A DNA stretch of 64,000 nt, taken from positions 248,001 through 312,000 of the forward strand of contig NZ_JFCB01000001.1 of NCBI RefSeq assembly GCF_000725125.1, read 5' to 3'. The notes under the pieces are model-generated. The model was not told the origin of the DNA. It did no database searches and worked only from the letters and a program-made list of their open reading frames with translations. Source of the DNA: Streptomyces toyocaensis. Its GTDB lineage: Bacteria; Actinomycetota; Actinomycetes; Streptomycetales; Streptomycetaceae. A program made the translations under genes and the position numbers. The stretch's first letter is position 1; each line of letters begins with the position of its first letter. This document shows, in pieces, positions 1 through 8,360 of this stretch.

Positions 1-657
1 CTGTACGTGCACCCGGCCGAGGACCCGGGTGCCTGGCACCGGCTCGTCACGGCCGCCGCCCGGACCCACGCCGTCGTGCTCAACCCGGCCGACGGCCCCG
101 GGGCCGGACCGGAGCGGGCCTACGTGGCGGCCGCGGAGGCGCTGCGGGCGGCCGGCGCCCGGCTGCTCGGCTACGTCGACACCGCCTACGGGGCCCGTGC
201 CCCGGCCGAGATCGTCGCCGACGCGCGCCGGCACCGGGAGTGGTACGCGGCCGACGGCTGCTTCCTGGACCGGGTGACGGCGGGGTCCGACGCCCTGCCG
301 GGCTGCCGGAGACTGGTCCGTTCCCTCCGCCGGTCGGGCGCGGGGACCGTCGTGCTCAACCCGGGCGTGGAGCCGGCGCCCGGCTACCTCCGCATCGCCG
401 ACCTGACCGTGACGTTCGAGGGTCACTGGTCCACCTACGTCTCCGCGTTCAGCCGTTCCTCCCGGACGGAACGGCATCCGCCCGAACGGCTCTGCCATCT
501 CGTCTACGGGGTGCCCGAGGCCCTCGTACCGCTGGCGGTGCGCACCGCGCGGGACCGCGGCGCGGGGGTGTGCGGTCCCGTGACCGGCGAACTTCCCAAC
601 CCCTGGGCCGCGTTGACGCCGGCCCTGACCGAGACCGCCCCCGAGGGACCGGAATGA
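1..657 (+). CDS. Spherulation-specific family 4 (Sph3/GH135-like) protein, 5' end missing
   Basis: The reading frame is open from the first base, so the true start lies upstream and only the C-terminal ~218 residues are visible. The fold resembles the spherulin-4 family (PF12138): LYVHPAEDPG at the N-terminal edge, a VVLNPADGPG strand, LLGYVDTAYG, a WYAADGCFLDR segment and VVLNPGVEP are the barrel strands expected for this family. Fungal Sph3 members (GH135) hydrolyse galactosamine-containing exopolysaccharide; the bacterial role is less clear. The stop overlaps the start of the next gene as ATGA, so the two are probably translationally coupled. That neighbour is a GH114 protein, which fits a joint role in cleaving an amino-sugar polymer. 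Family call fairly sure, substrate inferred. Confidence 0.75.
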   Translation: MYVHPAEDPGAWHRLVTAAARTHAVVLNPADGPGAGPERAYVAAAEALRAAGARLLGYVDTAYGARAPAEIVADARRHREWYAADGCFLDRVTAGSDALPGCRRLVRSLRRSGAGTVVLNPGVEPAPGYLRIADLTVTFEGHWSTYVSAFSRSSRTERHPPERLCHLVYGVPEALVPLAVRTARDRGAGVCGPVTGELPNPWAALTPALTETAPEGPE

Positions 658-1562
658 GCAGGACACTTTCCCCGTACGCGCTTCCCACGGCCGTGCCGGC
701 CCTGCTGGCCGTCGCGGCCCTCGCGCTGTCCGGGTGTTCCGGACCGGACCGTACCGGGAGCACCGGCGCCGGGTCCGGCCCGGCCCGCACGGCGTCGGCC
801 GCCCCGCCGCCGGGCCCCCGCGCGTCACCGTCCCCGCCCCGCCCCTCGCACACCCCCGGCGGGACACGCTGGCGCCCACGCCCCGGGCTCTCCTGGCAGT
901 GGCAGCTCGACGGCCGGGCCGACCCGTCGGCCGACGTGCCCGTCTACGACATCGACGGTTTCGAGAACACGGCGCGGGACGTGGCCCGCCTCCACCGCGA
1001 GGGCCGCAAGGTGATCTGCTACGTCAACGTCGGCGCGTGGGAGGAGTTCCGGCCCGACAGGGACGCGTTCCCGCGTTCCGTGCTCGGTCGGCCCAACGGC
1101 TGGCGGGGCGAACGCTGGCTGGACATCCGCCGCGTCCACGTCCTGCGGCCGATCATGGAGCGCCGGTTCGACATGTGCCGGGACAAGGGCTTCGACGCGG
1201 TGGAACCCGACCTGGTGGAGGGCTACGGCAACGACACGGGCTTCCCGCTCACCGCCGGCGACCAGCTCCGCTACAACCGGATGATCGCGGACATCGCGCA
1301 CGACCGTGGTCTGTCGGTGGGCCTCAAGAACGACCTGCCGCAGATCCCCCAGCTCGTGGACCACTTCGACTTCGCCGTCAACGAGGAATGCGCGCAGTAC
1401 GGCGAGTGCGCCGAACTCTCCCCGTTCGTCGAGGCGGGCAAGGCGGTCTTCCACGTGGAGTACTCCGAGCCGACCGGCGCGTTCTGCGGCCTCTCCCGGC
1501 AGCTGGGGCTGTCGTCCATGCGGAAGAAGCCGGAACTGGGGGTGTGGCGGGACCCGTGCTGA
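654..1562 (+). CDS. GH114-type endo-alpha-1,4-polygalactosaminidase-like lipoprotein
   Basis: 302 aa from the ATG that overlaps the upstream stop (ATGA). The N-terminus is a bacterial lipoprotein signal: a short polar start, a hydrophobic Ala/Leu stretch and a lipobox ending LSGC around residue 24. A Pro/Ser/Thr-rich linker of about 50 residues follows. The catalytic TIM-barrel (GH114/DUF297 type) covers roughly residues 75-300, with VICYVNVGAWEE, RWLDIRR, GFDAVEPDLVEGY and VGLKNDLPQ. The acidic residues in DAVEPD are typical of this barrel. Family members are related to the PelA hydrolase domain and act on alpha-1,4-galactosamine polymers. Likely anchored on the outer face of the membrane. 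It converges with the ArsR gene after only 18 nt. Confidence 0.8.
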   Translation: MSRTLSPYALPTAVPALLAVAALALSGCSGPDRTGSTGAGSGPARTASAAPPPGPRASPSPPRPSHTPGGTRWRPRPGLSWQWQLDGRADPSADVPVYDIDGFENTARDVARLHREGRKVICYVNVGAWEEFRPDRDAFPRSVLGRPNGWRGERWLDIRRVHVLRPIMERRFDMCRDKGFDAVEPDLVEGYGNDTGFPLTAGDQLRYNRMIADIAHDRGLSVGLKNDLPQIPQLVDHFDFAVNEECAQYGECAELSPFVEAGKAVFHVEYSEPTGAFCGLSRQLGLSSMRKKPELGVWRDPC

Positions 1563-1580
1563 CCACCGGGCCGCCCTCCC

Positions 1581-1946
1581 TCATCCCGCCCCGCTCCTCG
1601 TGACCGACGCCATGGAGGTATCGGCCTGCCGCAGCTCGGCGAGGAGTTCGCTCTGCCCGGCGAGGAGTTCGGTCAGGATCCGCCGGGCCGCGCGCAGCAG
1701 CTCGGCGACGTCGCCGCCGGCGAGGGCGTACCGGACGGTGGAGCCCTCCCGGACCGAGACGACGATCCCGGCCCTGCGCAGCACGGCAAGCTGCTGCGAG
1801 AGGCTGGACGGTTCGATGTCGATGTCGGCGAGCAGGTCCCGCACCGGCACGGGCCCGTGCTGCAGCAGCTCCAGGACCCTGATGCGCACGGGGTGTCCCA
1901 GCATGCGGAAGAACTCTGCCTTGGCCTGATAGAGGGGGACTTGCAT
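1581..1946 (-). CDS. ArsR-family winged-helix transcriptional regulator
   Basis: 121 aa starting MQVPLYQAKAEFF; the upstream part of the longer open frame has no regulator similarity. The helix-turn-helix core is clear: FRMLGHPVRIRVLELL, then VRDLLADIDIEPSSLSQQLAVLRRAGIV as the recognition helix region and VREGSTVRYAL as the beta wing. This pattern is typical of ArsR/SmtB repressors. No cysteine metal site is present in the recognition helix (no ELCVCDL motif), so a metal sensor of the ArsR/CadC kind is unlikely; the effector is unknown. It lies downstream of the Roadblock gene on the same strand with a 203-nt gap, so it may have its own promoter. Confidence 0.85.
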   Translation of the reverse strand: MQVPLYQAKAEFFRMLGHPVRIRVLELLQHGPVPVRDLLADIDIEPSSLSQQLAVLRRAGIVVSVREGSTVRYALAGGDVAELLRAARRILTELLAGQSELLAELRQADTSMASVTRSGAG

Positions 1947-2149
1947 GGGTGCGTGCTCCCTGCCGCATCGGGGATGTTGTGCGAGGCGCGGCGGCGCCCC
2001 CGAGGGCGCGCCGCCGCACGACTGCCGTCCGTCGCCACCGATCCTTCTCGCCCGGCGCGGCGCGCACCCACGGCTTGGGCCCATGTTGATGTGGTGACTT
2101 GAAGAAGTCTTCACATCGTGGGCGCGCGTCGGCCCGGTTCCCGGGGCGT

Positions 2150-2524
2150 TCACACTTCCAATTGCTCTTCGACCCGCTTGAGCTGGTGGCGGGCCATCGC
2201 CAGGTTCGACCGGCTCTTGTCGAGCACCAGGTACAGGAAAAGGCCGTTGCCGCTCCGGCCGGTGACCGGCCGGATGAGGTGGTACTGGGTGGCGAGCGTG
2301 ATGAGGATGTCCTCGATCTGGCCCTTCAGACCCAGCAGTTCCATGGTGCGCACCTTGGCCCGGATGACATCCGTGTTGCCGGCGGCCGCCACGTTCAGGT
2401 CGAGGTCCTTGCCCCCGCCCAGTGTGCCGAGGGCCATGCCGCTGGAGTAGTCGACGACGGCCGCTCCGAGGGCTCCCTCCGCTTCGGTCATGATGTCTTT
2501 CAGTGACACTTCCACGGTCGCCAT
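2150..2524 (-). CDS. Roadblock/LC7-domain protein
   Basis: 124 aa. It has the Roadblock/LC7 layout: an N-terminal helix (LKDIMTEAEGALGAAVVDYSSGMALG), a central strand-helix region and a C-terminal YLVLDKSRSNLAMARHQL helix. In actinomycetes these proteins partner with small GTPases and sensor kinases in conservons (CvnB). Here no kinase, DUF742 or GTPase gene is adjacent, so it is an orphan copy. The start ATG is followed by MATVEVSLKD. Cytoplasmic, probably a dimer. The 244-nt region between it and the divergent GNAT gene should hold both promoters. Function beyond a signalling scaffold cannot be stated. Confidence 0.8.
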   Translation of the reverse strand: MATVEVSLKDIMTEAEGALGAAVVDYSSGMALGTLGGGKDLDLNVAAAGNTDVIRAKVRTMELLGLKGQIEDILITLATQYHLIRPVTGRSGNGLFLYLVLDKSRSNLAMARHQLKRVEEQLEV

Positions 2525-2768
2525 GGGCGTCTCCCTCTAGTCGTTTCGTGGGTCGCGTCGGCCTCGACGGGGCGCCGGTTCTCGCCCTGGCCGCGGTGGA
2601 ACCGTAGGCAGGCGGCACCGGCCCGGGGGCACCGGTTTCCAGGGATGACCGCCAATGATCGAATGCTTGCGCCAGGGGACTGCCATCTGGCGCTCACGTG
2701 TTCGGAAAGCTTCGGGCGCAGCGCGGACCCGCCGCGCGAAGGCACCCTCCGTGCGACATACTCTCCCG

Positions 2769-3257
2769 ATGAGGTCACGCACTTCGCCGATCAGCCGGCC
2801 GGTCACGATACGGAGGGCCGTCGCGCGGGATGCCGGACGGCTCACGCGGCTGGTGCGCGGCTCGGGCGCCTACGCGGGCAAGTACGCAGCCGCGGTCGCG
2901 GGCTACCGGGTAGGTCCTGACTACCTCGAGGCCCACCGCGCCTTCGTGGCCGTCGGCGGCGACGAGCACGACAACCGGATCCTCGGTTTCTACTCGCTCG
3001 TCCTCGCTCCACCGGAGCTCGACCTGCTGTTCGTCGTCGACGGAGCGCAAGGACGGGGTATCGGACGACTGCTCGTCGCGCACATGCGGTCCGAGGCCCG
3101 TGCCGCCGGGTTCGACCGTGTCACGGTGGTGTCGCATCCTCCCGCCGAGGGCTTCTACCACCGCGTCGGTGCGGTGCCGACCGGGACCGTGCCCGCGAAC
3201 CCGCCCGCCGTGCTGTGGGACCGTCCCGCGTTCGAGTTCCGCGTCCCCCCGGAATGA
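2769..3257 (+). CDS. GNAT-family N-acetyltransferase
   Basis: 162 aa when started at the ATG at 2769 (MRSRTSPISRPV); the open frame runs further upstream, but that part looks non-coding. The fold starts with VTIRRAVARDAGRLTRL (beta1-alpha1), has the central LGFYSLVLAPPELDLLFVVDGAQGRGIGRLLV segment with the acetyl-CoA loop QGRGIG, and ends with GFDRVTVVSHPPAEGFYHRVG. The substrate is unknown; small-molecule or protein N-acetylation are both possible. It is monocistronic, divergent from the Roadblock gene and upstream of the cold-shock gene. Confidence 0.85.
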   Translation: MRSRTSPISRPVTIRRAVARDAGRLTRLVRGSGAYAGKYAAAVAGYRVGPDYLEAHRAFVAVGGDEHDNRILGFYSLVLAPPELDLLFVVDGAQGRGIGRLLVAHMRSEARAAGFDRVTVVSHPPAEGFYHRVGAVPTGTVPANPPAVLWDRPAFEFRVPPE

Positions 3258-3508
3258 CGCGGTGTGCCGGTTCGCGGGGCGTCCGGGCCGTACCGCGTGA
3301 GACCCGCGTGGTGAGGCGGGATGATCTTTTCCTATGGTGACGCGGTGTGCGGGCGTGTAGCGTCTGTGTCAGCTGTCGTGGTTCGGAATTCCCTCTCGCC
3401 CACGCCTTTGATGTGGGCTCATTGCTGTGCTGTGCCGCAGGGACCAGGGCGATCACCTCCGTCTGCCACAGGAAGTGGGAGGCGTTCATCGACTGGAAGG
3501 CATACGAC

Positions 3509-3712
3509 ATGGCAACGGGAACTGTGAAGTGGTTCAACGCGGAGAAGGGCTTCGGCTTCATCGCCCAGGACGGCGGCGGCCCGGATGTCTTCGCGCACTA
3601 CTCCGCGATCAACTCCACAGGCTTTCGTGAGCTCCAGGAGGGCCAGGCCGTGACGTTCGACGTCACCCAGGGCCAGAAGGGTCCGCAGGCCGAGAACATC
3701 AACCTGGCCTGA
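3509..3712 (+). CDS. CspA-family cold-shock protein
   Basis: 67 aa, the usual length for a single cold-shock domain. It begins [18 protein letters not shown], has RNP1 as KGFGFI and an RNP2-like VFAHYS, and ends AENINLA. It binds single-stranded RNA/DNA in the cytoplasm as an RNA chaperone. The ATG at 3509 is preceded by a GGAAGG ribosome binding site. The 251-nt stretch before it contains no other gene and probably holds the promoter and a structured leader. A strong hairpin follows the stop codon. Confidence 0.95.
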   Translation: MATGTVKWFNAEKGFGFIAQDGGGPDVFAHYSAINSTGFRELQEGQAVTFDVTQGQKGPQAENINLA

Positions 3713-3755
3713 CCTCCCGGCCCGCGCCCCTCTCCTGCCGGGCGTGCACGGGATC

Positions 3756-3785
3756 AGGGCCGCGCAGCCGTCGCTGCGCGGCCCT
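3756..3785. terminator. Bidirectional hairpin terminator between cspA and RNase J
   Basis: Perfect 13-bp stem (A-GGGCCGCGCAGC paired with GCTGCGCGGCCC-T) with a CGTC tetraloop. It sits between two convergent genes and could stop transcription from both sides. Confidence 0.8.
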
Positions 3786-3801
3786 GTCGGCGTAGCCGTG
3801 G

Positions 3802-5487
3802 TCAGGCGTCGATGATGACGGGGATGATGAGGGGCTTGCGGCGGTACGTGCGGAACGCCCAGTTCGCCACGGCGCGGGCGATGAGCTGTTCGAGCTGGTG
3901 GGCGTCCCCGACGCCTTCCTCGGCCGCGGTGGCCAGGGTCTTCTCGATGACGGGGACGACCGGCTCGAACGTGGCGTCGTCGTGGACGAAGCCGCGGGCC
4001 AGGAAGTCGGGGGCCTCTGCGAGGGCACCGGTGTCCGCGTCGACGATGGCCACCACCGTGACCACGCCTTCGGCGGCCAGGGTGAGACGGTCCTTGAGGG
4101 ACGCCTCCGTGGCGCCGCCGACCTCCATCCCGTCGACGTAGACGTTGCCGGCGGGAACCTTGCCCGTGATGGACGCGCGCCCGTCGACGAGGTCGACGAC
4201 GACGCCGTCCTCGGCGATGACGACCCGCTCCGGGTCGACGCCGGTGCGGATGGCGAGGTCGCCGTTGGCCCGCAGATGCCGCCACTCGCCGTGCACCGGC
4301 ATGACGTTGCGGGGCTTGACGATGTTGTAGCAGTACACGAGCTCGCCGGCGCTGGCGTGTCCGGACACGTGCACCTTGGCGTTGCCCTTGTGGACCACGT
4401 GGGCGCCCCACCGGGTCAGCCCGTTGATCACCCGGTAGATGGCGTTCTCGTTGCCGGGGATGAGGGAGCTGGCCAGCAGGACGGTGTCGCCCTTGCCGAT
4501 GCGGATCATGTGGTCCCGGTTGGCCATCCGCGACAGCGCGGCCATCGGTTCGCCCTGCGAGCCGGTGCACACCAGAGTGATCTTGTGGTCCGGGAGCTTC
4601 TCCAGCTCCTTCGTGCTCACGACCAGACCGGAAGGGACCTTCAGATAGCCCAGGTCACGGGCAATGCCCATGTTGCGGACCATCGACCGGCCGACGAAGG
4701 CGACCTTGCGGCCGTGCTGGTGGGCGGCGTCCAGGACCTGCTGGATGCGGTGAACGTGGCTGGCGAAGCTGGAGACGATGACCCGGCGCGGCGCGGTGCG
4801 CATCACCTGCTCGATCGCCGGGTTCAGCTCCCGCTCGGAGGTGGTGAAGCCGGGTACCTCGGCGTTGGTGGAGTCGGTGAGGAACAGGTCCACGCCCTCC
4901 TCGCCGAGGCGGGCGAAGGCGCGCAGATCGGTGATGCGGTCGTCGAGGGGGAACTGGTCCATCTTGAAGTCGCCGGTGTGCAGCACCATCCCGGCGCGGG
5001 TGCGGATCGCGACCGCGAGGCTGTCCGGGATGGAGTGGTTGACCGCCACGAACTCGCAGTCGAAGGGACCAAGACCGCGCCGGTCACCCTCCCGTACCCG
5101 CACCGTGCGCGGCCGGATGCCGTGCTCCTTGAGCTTGGCCTCCAGGAACGCCAGGGTCAGCTTGGAGCCGACCACCGGGATGTCCCTGCGCTCGCGCAGC
5201 AGATACGGCACGCCGCCGATGTGGTCCTCGTGACCGTGGGTGAGGACCACGGCCACGACGTCGTCCAGCCGGTCCCGGATCGAGGTGAAGTCCGGCAGGA
5301 TCACGTCCACGCCGGGCTGGGTCTCCTCGGGGAACAGCACGCCGCAGTCGACGATCAGCAGTTTGCCGGCGTGCTCGAAGACTGTCATGTTGCGGCCGAT
5401 CTCCCCCAAGCCGCCCAGGGCGACGACCCGCAGCCCTCCCTCGGGCAGGGGCGGGGCGGCTTTCAGTTCGGGGTGTGGATGACTCAT
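3802..5487 (-). CDS. rnj: Ribonuclease J (metallo-beta-lactamase/beta-CASP nuclease)
   Basis: 561 aa from MSHPHPELKAAPP, the usual Streptomyces RNase J start. The metallo-beta-lactamase signature LTHGHEDHIGG lies near residues 80-90, with VNHSIPD and HTGDFKMD providing further metal ligands. The beta-CASP region follows with SFASHVHRIQQ and VGRSMVRNMG, then SGHASAGEL and MPVHGEWRHL. The C-terminal domain closes with YRRKPLIIPVIID. It performs 5'-3' exonuclease and endonuclease processing of mRNA and rRNA in the cytoplasm. In Streptomyces the main rnj usually follows dapA; here the neighbours are a cold-shock gene and vanX, so this may be a second copy. Confidence 0.93.
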   Translation of the reverse strand: MSHPHPELKAAPPLPEGGLRVVALGGLGEIGRNMTVFEHAGKLLIVDCGVLFPEETQPGVDVILPDFTSIRDRLDDVVAVVLTHGHEDHIGGVPYLLRERRDIPVVGSKLTLAFLEAKLKEHGIRPRTVRVREGDRRGLGPFDCEFVAVNHSIPDSLAVAIRTRAGMVLHTGDFKMDQFPLDDRITDLRAFARLGEEGVDLFLTDSTNAEVPGFTTSERELNPAIEQVMRTAPRRVIVSSFASHVHRIQQVLDAAHQHGRKVAFVGRSMVRNMGIARDLGYLKVPSGLVVSTKELEKLPDHKITLVCTGSQGEPMAALSRMANRDHMIRIGKGDTVLLASSLIPGNENAIYRVINGLTRWGAHVVHKGNAKVHVSGHASAGELVYCYNIVKPRNVMPVHGEWRHLRANGDLAIRTGVDPERVVIAEDGVVVDLVDGRASITGKVPAGNVYVDGMEVGGATEASLKDRLTLAAEGVVTVVAIVDADTGALAEAPDFLARGFVHDDATFEPVVPVIEKTLATAAEEGVGDAHQLEQLIARAVANWAFRTYRRKPLIIPVIIDA

Positions 5488-5585
5488 ACCCTGACGGTAC
5501 CCGGAGAGCGGGACGGGGTGATCCACTGCCTGTGTGATCCGGCGAGGGTGTGATGTCGGCCTTCGCACCTCGTGCGACTGGAGTA

Positions 5586-6212
5586 CTACATGATGGGGAA
5601 ATCGAAGTACGTGTCCGGATAGGGCTCGTCGGCGAGCGTGTAGTGCCACCACTCGTACTCGTACGCCTTGAAACCGCAGGACTCCATCACGGACCGCAGG
5701 TGCTGACGGTTCCGCGCCTCGACGGGGGCGAGCCCTTGTGCCCCGTGGTGCGAGACGGGATCCATCAGGTCGTGGTCGCCGCCCATGGGAACGAGCTCGT
5801 TCGTGGCCAGGTCGTAGAGTGTGAGGTCGACGGTGCTGCCCCTGCTGTGGCCCGACCTGGCGGCCACATATCCCTTCTCGAACATCTCGGCCCTGGCGAT
5901 GTTGGGATAGTGCCGCGACTTCGTCCGGCCGTCCTCCGGCTGCTGCGACCAGCGCAGAAAGCAGTCGACGGCGCGCTGCGGTCGATAGCCGTCCCAGAGC
6001 AGCAGGCCGAACCCCAGTGACGCGGCCTCGTCCCGCGCCCGCTCCAGAGCCGCGCACAGAGCCTTCGTACCGACGATTCGGTTGACCAGATATCCGTCCA
6101 CAGGTTTGCCGGTGAAGTTGTCCCACGTGGCGTACTTGGCGTCCCAGCGCAGTCCGGGCACCAAGTCGTCCGCGAAGACGAAGCCGTCCGTCATGGACTC
6201 CGTCGGCTTCAT
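5586..6212 (-). CDS. vanX: D-Ala-D-Ala dipeptidase VanX
   Basis: 208 aa. Zinc dipeptidase that removes cytoplasmic D-Ala-D-Ala so that only D-Ala-D-Lac enters peptidoglycan precursors. It aligns from end to end with enterococcal VanX: RWDAKYATWDNFTGKPVDGY, LLLWDGYRP, the zinc motif SGHSRGSTVDL (His near 122, Asp seven residues later) and EWWHY near the C-terminus carrying the catalytic Glu and third zinc His. The chosen start (MKPTES) overlaps the vanA stop as ATGA, which supports translational coupling; a later ATG (MTDGF) is the other possibility. Last gene of the vanH-vanA-vanX operon. The RNase J gene follows after 98 nt. Confidence 0.97.
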   Translation of the reverse strand: MKPTESMTDGFVFADDLVPGLRWDAKYATWDNFTGKPVDGYLVNRIVGTKALCAALERARDEAASLGFGLLLWDGYRPQRAVDCFLRWSQQPEDGRTKSRHYPNIARAEMFEKGYVAARSGHSRGSTVDLTLYDLATNELVPMGGDHDLMDPVSHHGAQGLAPVEARNRQHLRSVMESCGFKAYEYEWWHYTLADEPYPDTYFDFPIM

Positions 6213-7249
6213 CGCATCTTCCCTGTCAGAGCGAGGGAGACGGTGAGGTCGATCACTTCGGACATCGGCAGACCCGCGGCCGCCATCATCCGCGGATAAC
6301 GGCTGTACGAGGTCAATCCGGGGAGGGTGTTGACCTCGTTGAGGACGACTTCGCCGTCCTCCTTGAGGAACATGTCCACCCGAGCAATGCCGCGGCATCC
6401 CAGGACGCGGTACACGGCCTTGGCCTCCTCCTGGACGCGCAGCCGTGACGCTTCGGGGATGTCGGCGGGAACGATCGCGATGGAGTTCTCGGACCCGGTC
6501 TCGGGGGAGTCCTCCTGATGGATCCTGAAGAATCCGTGCGAGAGCGCGATCCGGTCCACCTCGCCCACGACGAGATCCGTTCCGGTCCCCAGGATGGCGC
6601 AGCCGATCTCGCTGCCGGGGACGGCCTCTTCGATCAGCACCTTCGAGTCGTACTGCCGTGCCGTTTCCACGGCACTCGACATCTCCTCCTCCCGGGACAC
6701 CTTGGTGACGCCGAAGGACGACCCCGATCGGGCCGGCTTCACGAAGACCGGATAGGTGAACCGGGCGGCATCGACGGTCTCGTCCGCCGCGACGGTCCAG
6801 AAGTTCGGCGTGGCGATTCCCGCGTTCCTGACGACCGCATAGGCAAGGGACTTGTCCATGCACACGGCGGAACTCTGGATGTCGCAGCCGACGTAGGGGA
6901 TGCCCGAGAGTTCCAGCAGACCCTGCATCGCGCCGTCCTCGCCGAGTTTGCCGTGCAGCACGGGCAGTACGACGTCCAGACGGATCGTGCTGCAGCCTCC
7001 CTGCTCCAGCACCAGCAGTCCGTGCACGTCGCTGTCCGGCGACAGCACGACCGGGCGGCAGTCGCCGTCCTCCCATTCCGCGTCGGGCCCGTCGCAGAGC
7101 TTCCAGGCACCGCTCTTCGTGATCCCGATGTAGAAGGGTTCGTACTTTTCGAGATCCAGGTTCCGGGCCACCTCCCGCGCGGACTTGATGGAGACGGGGT
7201 GCTCCTCGGAACGGCCTCCGAATACGATGCCGATCTTCAGTCTGGCCAT
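6209..7249 (-). CDS. vanA: D-alanine--D-lactate ligase VanA
   Basis: 346 aa ATP-grasp ligase that joins D-Ala to D-Lac, giving a precursor that binds vancomycin-group drugs weakly. It starts [20 protein letters not shown] and has LHGKLGEDGAMQGLLEL, VKPARSGSSFGVTKV, VLIEEAV and LNEVNTLPGLTSYSRYPRM, as in the VanA/VanB family. The omega-loop FRIHQE places His at residue 244, the same number as the His that marks D-Lac rather than D-Ala specificity in VanA. Overlaps vanH by 13 nt and vanX by 4 nt, so the three are one translation-coupled unit. Confidence 0.97.
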   Translation of the reverse strand: MARLKIGIVFGGRSEEHPVSIKSAREVARNLDLEKYEPFYIGITKSGAWKLCDGPDAEWEDGDCRPVVLSPDSDVHGLLVLEQGGCSTIRLDVVLPVLHGKLGEDGAMQGLLELSGIPYVGCDIQSSAVCMDKSLAYAVVRNAGIATPNFWTVAADETVDAARFTYPVFVKPARSGSSFGVTKVSREEEMSSAVETARQYDSKVLIEEAVPGSEIGCAILGTGTDLVVGEVDRIALSHGFFRIHQEDSPETGSENSIAIVPADIPEASRLRVQEEAKAVYRVLGCRGIARVDMFLKEDGEVVLNEVNTLPGLTSYSRYPRMMAAAGLPMSEVIDLTVSLALTGKMR

Positions 7250-8229
7250 GCTGATTCCTGCTTTCGAAATGTCAGGCAGTTGGTGAGAGAGTTCTCCACG
7301 GTGTCGCGCAGGGCGTGATCCGTGTAGTAGGCGGTGTGCGGAGTGATGAGCGCATTCGGCAGCTCCTGAAGCCGCAACAGTGCCTTGCTTTCCATGGGTC
7401 TGTCCCGGCAGTCGGCGTAGAAGATGCCCTCCTCGCCTTCGACGACATCCAGCGCCGCGCCGCCCAGCCTGCCGCTTTCCAATTCGTGCACCAGGGCCTC
7501 GGTGTCGATGAGCCCACCACGTCCGGTGTTGATGACCAGCGCGCCGTCCTTCATCCGCGCCAGGCGCTGCTGATCGAGCAGATGGTGCGTGGCCGTGGTG
7601 AGCGGCGCATGCAGCGTGACCACGTCGCTCCGCCGCAGCAGTTCGTCGAGCGGAACGTACTCGGCGACACCGGGGCGGTCCGCCGGATGGTTGTCATGGG
7701 CCAGAACGCGGCAGCCGAAACCTCGCAACCGGTCCAGGACCGCCGTGCCGATACGCCCCGTCCCGACCACTCCGACCGTCAGATCGCGCAGTTCCTTCCC
7801 GCGCACCTCACTCAGCCGGTAGTCGTGCATGTCGGTGCGACGGACGATGGCTTTCGCGTCCCGCAGCACCATCAACATGAGCATCAGGGTGTAGTCGGCC
7901 ACGCTGTCCGGCGAGTAGGAGACGTTCTCCACAACGATGCCGATGCTGTCCGCGTATTCCACGTCGATGTGGTTGTACCCGATGCTCCGGGTGGAGATGT
8001 AGCCGACGCCGACCCTGCCGAGCGCACGCAGCGTGGCATGGGTGACGGGCGTCTTGTGGCTGATGCTGACGCACCGGCTGCCCAAGGCCAGTTCACTGTT
8101 GGCCTCGGACACCGGGGCGTCGGTGATGACCGGCTGCACACCGAGGCCGGGCGCCAGCTCGCGGAACAGAACGGCTTCGTCCGGACCACACCCGTATACG
8201 GCGATATGGGCCTTCTCGCTGTGGGTCAT
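7237..8229 (-). CDS. vanH: D-lactate dehydrogenase VanH
   Basis: 330 aa from [11 protein letters not shown]. It reduces pyruvate to D-lactate with NADH for the VanA ligase. The D-2-hydroxyacid dehydrogenase pattern is complete: [15 protein letters not shown], the Rossmann [26 protein letters not shown], and the catalytic His in [10 protein letters not shown] near the end. A GGAGG ribosome binding site lies 4 nt before the ATG. The start codon is 25 nt from the end of a conserved 39-nt element (8254-8292) that also precedes vanK, so VanR control is likely. First gene of vanHAX. Confidence 0.97.
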   Translation of the reverse strand: MTHSEKAHIAVYGCGPDEAVLFRELAPGLGVQPVITDAPVSEANSELALGSRCVSISHKTPVTHATLRALGRVGVGYISTRSIGYNHIDVEYADSIGIVVENVSYSPDSVADYTLMLMLMVLRDAKAIVRRTDMHDYRLSEVRGKELRDLTVGVVGTGRIGTAVLDRLRGFGCRVLAHDNHPADRPGVAEYVPLDELLRRSDVVTLHAPLTTATHHLLDQQRLARMKDGALVINTGRGGLIDTEALVHELESGRLGGAALDVVEGEEGIFYADCRDRPMESKALLRLQELPNALITPHTAYYTDHALRDTVENSLTNCLTFRKQESAWPD

Positions 8230-8324
8230 ACCTCCAGTCAAGGGGAAGTGCTGTTGCCGGAACGTATGTGCTTTTCGATATGCCCGCGATACGCCCCGCT
8301 CCCTTGACTGGACCCATGACTCAC
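8221..8324. repeat. Inverted duplication of the vanH start region flanking the VanR-type box
   Basis: The 24 nt 8221-8244, read on the minus strand, and 8301-8324, read on the plus strand, match at 20 of 24 positions. Both read CCCTTGACTGGA, three variable bases, ATGAC, one variable base, CAC. One arm is the vanH start; the other places an ATG at 8316 in front of murF. Confidence 0.75.
8254..8292. promoter_or_regulatory. VanR-type box in the vanH/murF divergent promoter
   Basis: 39-nt element running from TTGCC to GATAC on the plus strand, with core CGTATGTGCTTTTCGATATG. It aligns without gaps to 10901-10939 and 12375-12413. The repeated half-site is (A/G)TATCG, present twice in direct order on the minus strand, plus an inverted CATACG. 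The vanH start is 25 nt from its left end. The assignment to VanR rests on its presence before vanH and vanK, both members of the known Streptomyces VanR regulon; binding is inferred. Confidence 0.75.
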
Positions 8325-8360
8325 AAAGCACCGGGCATGACGTTCAGGGAGCCGGCGTGA
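8316..8360 (+). CDS. 14-codon leader ORF coupled to murF
   Basis: ATG at 8316 encodes [14 protein letters not shown] and ends in a TGA that overlaps the GTG start of murF (GTGA). The first two codons after Met, Thr-His, mirror the start of vanH because the ATG sits in the inverted copy of the vanH start region. The AGGGAG that would serve murF lies inside this ORF. Whether it is translated is unknown; it could couple ribosomes into murF or be a chance remnant. Confidence 0.35.

Noticed and set aside
3898..5553. 551-codon open frame on the plus strand
   Set aside because: Antisense to RNase J, a product of third-position GC bias; translation is low-complexity His/Asp/Val-rich.
5563..5577. Short dyad TCGCAC-CTC-GTGCGA after vanX as a terminator
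   Set aside because: Only six pairs and no T-run; too weak to call.
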